From the NCBI GenBank assembly GCA_015039465.1, contig MU130701.1, forward strand, positions 218,169 through 282,168: a DNA stretch of 64,000 nt, written 5' to 3'. The DNA is from Phlegmacium glaucopus (taxonomy: Eukaryota > Basidiomycota > Agaricomycetes > Agaricales > Cortinariaceae). The notes below the pieces were generated by a model that saw only the letters and a list, made by a program, of their open reading frames with translations, searched no databases and was not told the origin of the DNA. Both the position numbers and the translations under genes were made by a program. The stretch's first letter is position 1; each line of letters opens with the position of its first letter. Below, one piece after another: positions 58,126 to 64,000 of this stretch.

Positions 58126-58479
58126 ACCTCTCCCTAAGTTCGCTTTTTCAGTCCCTTACTGTCACTGTCCTCTACTGTCAACTGCTATAGTCTCACCAAA
58201 GACTCTTTCTCTTTCATCCTCATCCCCCTCCTTACTCTTGTGCCTCAATCACCTTTCAAGTGTGTTATGAGTCAAGGTTACACCTTCCCTAAATGAACAA
58301 CAGGGAGGGAGTCTCTTGACCTAAAGACTGGTCCACTGCTCTCTGGTTGGTGTTATATAACAACACAAACAATGATTTATAGTGTCCTTCAGGGGCTCGT
58401 GATAGGTCATCTTTTGCAAGGACAATTTATTGGTACTTTCCTGCTTTTGGCATGTACATGACATTAACATAGATCTTGG

Positions 58480-59297
58480 TGAATATCATGGAGGGGGAAG
58501 ATATGGTAATGGAAACTTCAATCTTCTTGGTACTGCAAAGTTGGCAGAGGTGACAGCTTCTGACATGATGCTTGACGTCCACAAATAAATGAGGCCAGAA
58601 GAAACGAAGTCGTAATGCGCCAAATACTCCATAAGCTCCTCAATGTCCAAGTTCTTCATGGGCTTGGGTGAGTAATTGCAGTCATTTCTGAGGGTCTAAG
58701 ATGACTAAGAGTGGAGTCTGTCCAGTTCGTCTTCAAAACATCTCTCCATCCTTGAGGTAATAATCTGTGATTTGTCTGAGAAATCATAAGCGAGCTTGGG
58801 CTGAAGGGAATTCAGAGACTTTGTGATTGTGAAGGAATTGGAATATTTGATGGAGAATCTGATCTTGCTTTGGAAAATGTAGAAAGAAAATAATTAAAGG
58901 GAGTATGGGCGTAAATACTGAGAGGTAGGATGTTGAATGGAAAAGGGCAATGTCATAGCCAGTCATCTGATTCTTGTTCTTCTTGAAGCTCTTCTGCAGT
59001 AGGGATCCATTGAGACAGCGCATCAGGGCCCTTATGATTTTCTGCTTTAACATGAACAAGTTTGAAATCAAATAAGAGAATGCCTTGGATCCATCGGTTC
59101 ATGGAGGCATTGGGCTGGAGATCGGGTTCATTGAGCATTCCTTTGATGTATTTAGCGTCAACTTCAACATGAAGGTTCTTGACTCCAATAAGGTAGAGGC
59201 GATAATGTCGAAGAGCTCTGAATAAGCCAAATAACTCTAGCTTAGGTTGACTGTAGCAAGACTCTCTTTCACTGATTGGAATTGAGTGCACAGACAT
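58480..59297 (-). pseudogene. Ty3/gypsy pol fragment: RNase H and integrase zinc finger
   Basis: Minus strand. 59297-58953 encodes the RT-linked RNase H with ISERESCYSQPKLELFGLF, LHVEVDAKYIKGML and the closing GPDALSQW. Lower down, decayed sequence gives the integrase H2C2 finger: HEELGH, then ALRLRFFWPHL, and CHLCQLC near 58550. A TGA interrupts the finger right after HEELGH. RT and the rest of integrase are missing. Homology ends at about 59300, where an unrelated junction leads into a plus-strand protease fragment. Confidence 0.8.
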
Positions 59298-59324
59298 GTA
59301 TCTTAGTATAAATAGTTAAGGTGA

Positions 59325-59895
59325 AACCCCAGCCCCTCCAGTTCTTCTGCTGCATGCACAATCTCCACTTATTCAAGTCTTGGCCACCTGTAACGGAAAG
59401 TCTATCATGGCTATTATTGACACTGGAGCCACCCAGAATGTTTGCAGTACTCGAGTCTGGCGAGAACAGATCAATCTTCCTATGGACAACAACGCAATGA
59501 TCAGGATGTGTGATGTTCATGGCAACACGTCCCAGATGAAAGGATTGGTCAAGAATGTTCCAATTAACTTTGGAAGAGTTACCACTTGGGCCAACATTTA
59601 TGTATCTGATCAAGTTAACTTTGACCTGCTCTTAGGCTGGCCTTGGTTCCATGACAACCTTGTTGACTTGACTGAGCACAAAGAAGGCACTTACATATCT
59701 TTCCATGATCTGGACAATCCCTCTTGTACAACTTCTAATTCAAGAACAACCAGAAGTGGAACAGCATATGGAAACAATGCACAATCTTATTTATTCCAGA
59801 TTTACAACTCGATTCCTATGGGGACATGGTTTCCCATGGGCACAAGACTTCTTCCAATAAGAATATTGTGTGTTCCTTGGTGGAGTAAAGACTGA
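59325..59895 (+). pseudogene. retropepsin domain fragment of an LTR retrotransposon
   Basis: The plus-strand frame contains an aspartic protease core: IMAIIDTGATQNVCSTRVW (active-site DTGA), a flap-like region and FDLLLGWPWFHDNL (the ILGxxW-type second motif). Upstream, in frame, HAQSPLIQVLATCNGKS extends it to about 59325. The C-terminal part becomes unrelated after about 59800. It lies head to head with the minus-strand RNase H fragment, so they are no longer one pol. Confidence 0.7.
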
Positions 59896-60534
59896 AGCCG
59901 GTCATAACTATGAAGATTACTTCCTTTTTCAAGCTACTTGATGATCTTCTTCTTCTCAAGACCCACCCCCTTCTGGAGCTGCATTTGTCAGATAGTTCCC
60001 ACAACAAGGCCCCTGAACTAACTTAAATACTAAGCCAACCGCAACAAACAAGCATCATGGTTCTCCCTCCTCTTCATCTACCTCTCCTGTAATCCCAGAG
60101 AACAAGACCATGCCTAACCTAACTTAGTCACCTGCCTTTAGTCAAGGAAGATCTAGCTGGAAACTGCATGAAAGTCGTCCCAAAGTCAATGACATCCATT
60201 CTGTTGACCCCAAACGCTTCTCCAAAGGTTTTCCTACCCCCTCAGCCGCTCTTACTTTTGAAACAATCTCTGACCCCCTGTACTTCAACTGCTTCGTACA
60301 CATTGAGACCTCATCGCATATCAAGAATTGCCGACCACTTATATTTTGTTTTCTTCGATTTCGAATCTCCTGACTGTTTGTATCAACCCAATCTTCTTTG
60401 CGTGGACTATTGATTGGGATTCCGGCCCAAGAATGATAGGTTTGACCACCTATAATGACAGCTGCAACGCCTGAAGTTCCACATTTGGCAAGCTTGTCCG
60501 ATACTCCATGAGCTTCAAAGGTCTCGGTTATCGC
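59896..60534 (+). other. intergenic, no gene recognised
   Basis: Possible remnants of the older retroelement; no motif recognised. It ends at the LTR (flank atcgc). Confidence 0.4.
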
Positions 60535-61136
60535 TGTTACATTCCGTCATACGTGACTCCGGTCCGACTCCGACGGAGTTGTTTCCGGTAGTCCGTACTC
60601 CTTTCCAGTACTATCCCTTGTTTCCAGTTCTACTCCACCTACGTCCGACTCCAAGACTTTTCCGTATCATTCCGACTCTTCCGACGTCACTCCAAACCCA
60701 TTACCACTTCTTCACCTCTACCACTATTCTTTGTCATCATCCTTCCCACCATCAGTCAGCATACCCGCCATGGATTATTCACCCAAGAATGCAGGACCTT
60801 TTCCGGGAGCAGAACGCAGCACTTATATTTATCTTTTATATTTCGGTTGCTATTCTTTATTTATTTAAGTACTCGAAACTTGTATGTTTTCCCTCAGTTC
60901 GAATATCAACTTAGTTTCCTCCTCTTGTTTTCCCTCTAAGTCACTGAGGGCTTCCGACTTGTTACTTTCTTCTTCCGTTCCGAAATCAGGACACCTTAGG
61001 AGCTGGGCGGCACAGCACACACGCTGAGGCCAACGTCCTTTCCGGGTTACTGTTCCGGTTCTGTTCCGTCCGTTCCGTCCGTTCCGTCCGTTCCGGAGTA
61101 ACTCCGACGAGACTCCTTTTGTTCTAAAGCTTAACA
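60535..61136 (+). mobile_element. 5' LTR of the Ty3/gypsy element (602 bp)
   Basis: It starts TGTTACATTCC and ends AGCTTAACA, with 5-bp inverted ends TGTTA/TAACA. It is followed after 2 nt by the primer site and after 27 nt by gag. A TATA-like tttatttatttaag lies at about 60857-60870. A 9-bp tandem (GTTCCGTCC at 61063, 61072, 61081 and a partial unit) lies in the 3' part. The other LTR is outside the window. Confidence 0.8.
60895..60906 (+). promoter_or_regulatory. predicted transcript start and self-primer of the gypsy element
   Basis: CAGTTCGAATAT is the exact complement of the 12 nt at 61139-61150 just after the LTR. In Tf1/sushi chromoviruses the first bases of the genomic RNA fold back on the primer site and are cleaved to prime cDNA synthesis. 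The TATA-like sequence about 25-38 bp upstream fits a transcript start here. Confidence 0.7.
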
Positions 61137-61138
61137 GT

Positions 61139-61150
61139 ATATTCGAACTG
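61139..61150 (+). other. self-primer binding site
   Basis: ATATTCGAACTG, 2 nt after the LTR end, is complementary to 60895-60906. No tRNA 3'-end complement (TGG...) begins here, as expected for a self-priming element. Confidence 0.7.
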
Positions 61151-61163
61151 CTCACCCACTCCT

Positions 61164-62330
61164 ATGCAAACTCGTTCTAAAACTTCCAAAACACAATTAC
61201 CGATACAAGAAAATATGTCCCACGAAAACACTCCCGTTCCCGATGTAGTCGAAGAGGCTAGTCATATTGATGAACCTCGGAGTACTACGGACGAAGTTGA
61301 GTCTCCAACTATTCATATCAATCAACTCGTTTCCGCTTTGAATTCCCTCGGGAAATCTTCAGCCAAGTCCAATTCGGCTGGCAGACTTAGAGAGCCCGAA
61401 CCCTTCACGGGTAAGGATCCTAAGAAACTAAAAGCTTTTCTTTTCCAGTGCAAGCTCTATTTCCGGAGCTCTTCCGACACATTCCGAGATGACTCCAAGC
61501 GAGTAACCTTTGCTCTGTCCTATCTCCACGACGTTGCTCAGGAATGGTTCGAACCTGGAATTTCCGGCCTCACCGACGAGCCTCCGTCTTGGCTTGAAGA
61601 TTGGGATCTCTTCGTCAGCGAACTCCAGTCCAACTTCGGTCCTTACGACGAGTCTGCCGACATAGAACACGAACTCACCAATCTCCGAATGAAGGACGGC
61701 CAACGTATCTCCGATTACTTAGTCCGGTTCAACTCCTTGGCAGTCCGCTGTACTTGGGGCGAGCCTGCTCTGAGGTATAGGTTTTACGAAGGTTTACCTT
61801 CCCAAATCAAGGATGAAATCAGCAAAGGTGATGGCAAGCCCCGGTCTTTAACCGCGATGCGTCAAAAAGCTCAAAACGCCGATGCTCGCTACTGGGAACA
61901 TATGCAAGAACGTTCTTGGGAACCCGCTCCGCAGCAACGCCAAAACCCTCAGAAGGGTCCTACCCCTTCTTCATCCTCCTCCGCACCCTCTTCTTCCAAT
62001 CCCTCTACCAGTTCCGGTAAACAGTCTCGGCCTTCGGATCAAAAGTCCGCTAAGCCCGCAGACTCCGGTAAGGCTTCCACTTCCACTCCTCCTAAACCTA
62101 ATCTAGAAGGCAAGCTGGACTCGCGGGGTAGACTTACCCAGCAAGAAAGGCAACGCCGGAAAGATAACAATCTTTGTCTTTTCTGTGGCAAGCCGGGACA
62201 TCGCGTTCCAGACTGTAACCTTGCCAAGGCAAGCTCCGCTAAAGGCCGAGCCTCTACCGTTTCTGATTCCGTTTCCGAGTCCGTTCTGGCTAAGCCAAAG
62301 GACTCCGGTTCGGAGAAGAAAAAAGACTAA
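61164..62330 (+). CDS. gag: Ty3/gypsy Gag
   Basis: 388 residues starting at the first ATG after the primer site. The central part is a retrotransposon gag domain: LREPEPFTGKDPKKLKAFLF, then LHDVAQEWFEPG, a tryptophan-rich loop, and LTNLRMKDGQRISDYLVRFN. The C-terminal part is Ser/Pro-rich and includes one CCHC zinc knuckle, CLFCGKPGHRVPDC at about residue 340, which binds the element RNA. Gag assembles virus-like particles in the cytoplasm. The frame is intact. It ends in TAA at 62328-62330, just after an A6 run (62319-62324). Confidence 0.9.
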   Translation: MQTRSKTSKTQLPIQENMSHENTPVPDVVEEASHIDEPRSTTDEVESPTIHINQLVSALNSLGKSSAKSNSAGRLREPEPFTGKDPKKLKAFLFQCKLYFRSSSDTFRDDSKRVTFALSYLHDVAQEWFEPGISGLTDEPPSWLEDWDLFVSELQSNFGPYDESADIEHELTNLRMKDGQRISDYLVRFNSLAVRCTWGEPALRYRFYEGLPSQIKDEISKGDGKPRSLTAMRQKAQNADARYWEHMQERSWEPAPQQRQNPQKGPTPSSSSSAPSSSNPSTSSGKQSRPSDQKSAKPADSGKASTSTPPKPNLEGKLDSRGRLTQQERQRRKDNNLCLFCGKPGHRVPDCNLAKASSAKGRASTVSDSVSESVLAKPKDSGSEKKKD

Positions 62331-62353
62331 GCAATTCACTGGACTCAGCACAG

Positions 62354-64000
62354 ATGGTGAATTGCGAGAGCCCCTGTGCTGAACTTGTTGCAGTTCTCAA
62401 TGCAATAATCTCTCCAGATACCCGAGCAGTTTTTGTTTCCCTTCTTTCTCTTCAATTTCCGAATATCGATTTTTCCGCTTTCATTGACAGTGGTTCCACT
62501 CACTGTTTCATGGACGAGCATTTCGCGAAGTCCAAAGGTTTTCCTATTTTTCCGATTACTCCTATGATTCTCCGTCTTATCGATGGTTCTTCTCCAGGCA
62601 TGATCACACATGCTACCATTGTTTCCATTCGTTTCTCTTGTGGTACCGTCCACAAAATCCGGTTTTTATTAACCAAGCTGGATTCTGATTTTCCTGCTGT
62701 ACTCGGGCTTGACTGGCTCACCCAACATAATCCGTTGATTGACTGGGTCGATAGCAGTGTAACTTTCCGAGACCGTATAGTTATCCTTCCAGTTCCCGTT
62801 CCCGTTTCCGCCAAGGCACCCGTTCCGGTATCTGACATTACCATGTCCGATACGGTTTCCGCGAAGACAAAGGTTGAAATACCTTCTATTCCGGAACCTC
62901 TTCCTGATATTCCATTTGTTCCAAAACCACTGACCACTCCTAAAATTGCCTTAGTGTCTGCTGCAGCTTTCATGAGGTCTATTCGTTCCGAAGGAGCCCA
63001 ATGCTTTTCCATTTCCGTTCATGATCCGGTCGAGGCTGCTAGCCGTTCCGCGACAGCCTCCTCCACATCTTCCAATTCTGACTTGGAAGGTGTTCCGGAG
63101 ATATACCACGAATTCTCGGACGTCTTTTCAAAGGGCAAAGCCAACACCCTAGCGGCTCATCGAGAGTATGACTTAAAAATCGAAATCGATGAGTCCGCGA
63201 AGCCCCCTTTGGGTCCAATTTATCCGCTTTCCGAATCCGAGTTGGGTACGCTCCGAGAGTTCATTGACGAGCACCTGAACATGGGTTTCATCCGTCCATC
63301 AAAGTCTCCTTTCGGAGCACCCGTCCTGTTTATCAAGAAGAAGGACGGGTCTTTACGGCTTTGCGTTGATTTCCGAAAACTCAATGCCATCACTCGGAAA
63401 GACAAGTATCCTTTACCTCTTGTTTCCGATTTACTTGATGCTCCCCGCAAATCCGGGATCTTTACTAAAATTGACTTAAAGCATGCCTACCATCTCGTCC
63501 GCATCGCCGCCGGAGACGAATGGAAGACTGCTTTCCGTACCCGCTACGGCTCCTTCGAGTGGCTCGTCATGCCGTTCGGACTTACCAACGCCCCTGGCAG
63601 TTTTCAAAGATTCCTTAACACTATTTTTGCTGACCTTTTAGATGTGTTCGTAATCATCTATCTGGACGACATCCTCATTTTCTCCATCAATGAGAAAGAT
63701 CACATCAAACATGTCTCCGAAGTCCTCCGACGGCTCCGAGATAATAATCTTTTCGCTAATGGTAAGAAATGTGTTTTCCACTCCGATTCCGTCGAGTACC
63801 TGGGTCACATGATCGGTCCTGATGGCCTTTCTATGGATCCGGCGAAAGTCCAAGTCATTCAAGACTGGCCGGAACCCCAGAAAGTCAAAGATGTCCAATC
63901 CTTCCTTGGTTTTGCTAATTTTTACAGACGTTTCATCCACAACTATTCCGATATTGTGGTTCCGTTGACTCGTCTCACCCGGAAAAATATTCCGTGGGTT
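62354..64000 (+). CDS. pol: Ty3/gypsy Pol, protease and reverse transcriptase (runs off the window)
   Basis: An open frame of about 549 codons from the ATG at 62354 to the edge, in the -1 frame relative to gag. The protease has FIDSGSTHCF (DSG active site) and FPAVLGLDWLTQHNP. After a Pro/Ser linker the RT begins EYDLKIEIDESAKPPLGPIY, with GFIRPSKSPFGAPV, KKKDGSLRLCVDFRKLN, FTKIDLKHAYH (first Asp), MPFGLTNAPGSFQRF and YLDDILIFS (the catalytic Asp pair at about 63660). It reaches the connection region FLGFANFYRRFI before the edge; RNase H and integrase must follow. No stop or frameshift is seen. Gag and pol are separate frames, so pol may start internally or by frameshift from gag. Confidence 0.9.
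   Translation, partial: MVNCESPCAELVAVLNAIISPDTRAVFVSLLSLQFPNIDFSAFIDSGSTHCFMDEHFAKSKGFPIFPITPMILRLIDGSSPGMITHATIVSIRFSCGTVHKIRFLLTKLDSDFPAVLGLDWLTQHNPLIDWVDSSVTFRDRIVILPVPVPVSAKAPVPVSDITMSDTVSAKTKVEIPSIPEPLPDIPFVPKPLTTPKIALVSAAAFMRSIRSEGAQCFSISVHDPVEAASRSATASSTSSNSDLEGVPEIYHEFSDVFSKGKANTLAAHREYDLKIEIDESAKPPLGPIYPLSESELGTLREFIDEHLNMGFIRPSKSPFGAPVLFIKKKDGSLRLCVDFRKLNAITRKDKYPLPLVSDLLDAPRKSGIFTKIDLKHAYHLVRIAAGDEWKTAFRTRYGSFEWLVMPFGLTNAPGSFQRFLNTIFADLLDVFVIIYLDDILIFSINEKDHIKHVSEVLRRLRDNNLFANGKKCVFHSDSVEYLGHMIGPDGLSMDPAKVQVIQDWPEPQKVKDVQSFLGFANFYRRFIHNYSDIVVPLTRLTRKNIPWV

Noticed and set aside
60865..61155. Minus-strand frame with an NGR repeat in the gypsy LTR
   Set aside because: It is the antisense translation of the 9-bp GTTCCGTCC tandem inside the LTR.
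62319..62330. Canonical -1 slippery heptamer between gag and pol
   Set aside because: The A6 run is placed as two whole codons, so it does not fit X XXY YYZ in the gag frame; frameshifting is left open, not claimed.
62500..63940. Minus-strand frames opposite the gypsy pol
   Set aside because: Shadows of a long open plus-strand frame with clear protease and RT motifs.
1..64000. tRNA, rRNA or mitochondrial insertion
   Set aside because: On reading both strands I noticed no cloverleaf with conserved boxes or rRNA motifs; a covariance-model scan would be needed to exclude them fully.

Overview
The window looks like nuclear DNA of an Agaricomycete (mushroom-forming basidiomycete). The evidence is genes cut by many 50-80 bp GT-AG introns, five DUF6535 membrane proteins (a family expanded in Agaricomycetes), a large C2-NACHT-WD40 STAND ATPase, a PIF1-like helicase of the Helitron type, and several fungal transposon families. 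I see no rRNA, tRNA, CRISPR or bacterial operon signal. All intron and exon calls below were made by reading splice sites and keeping frame; no transcript data were available.

Layout. 1-1433: end of a Ty1/copia element on the minus strand (gag, initiator-tRNA primer site, complete LTR), inserted into a decayed plus-strand gene (1434-2943). 2944-4660: AT-rich minisatellites. 6038-9936: a decayed hAT transposon with terminal inverted repeats and a broken transposase. 10060-10612: a short non-autonomous hAT-like element with a perfect 8-bp target duplication. 11183-36898: five long DUF6535 genes (four plus, one minus), separated by broken copies of a repeated Ser/Pro-rich gene family, an F-box/LRR fragment, a TIR element inserted just upstream of copy 4, and a phi-like glutathione S-transferase. 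38927-45991: a nine- or ten-exon C2-NACHT-WD40 gene, followed by an array of repeated hairpins (46.9-47.9 kb). 48.9-55.2 kb: a DUF6535 relic, more Ser/Pro-rich fragments and a TENA/THI-4-like gene with two apparent GC-AG introns. 56153-57223: a PIF1-like helicase fragment ending at an A25 tract. 57294-58125: a foldback element. 58.4-59.9 kb: pieces of a Ty3/gypsy pol on opposite strands. 60535-64000: a Ty3/gypsy element that looks intact so far (LTR, gag, pol) and whose 5' end carries the signature of Tf1-type self-priming.

How the parts relate. The middle of the window has grown by repeated segmental duplication: DUF6535 genes, their 3' flanks and the Ser/Pro-rich segments recur together, and one such block (36.9-38.5 kb) is repeated in direct orientation at 53.6-55.2 kb, bracketing the STAND gene and the TENA-like gene. 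A locus rich in membrane DUF6535 proteins, a STAND ATPase and transposons is the kind of fast-evolving region associated with fungal self/non-self or defence functions, but that role is inference only.
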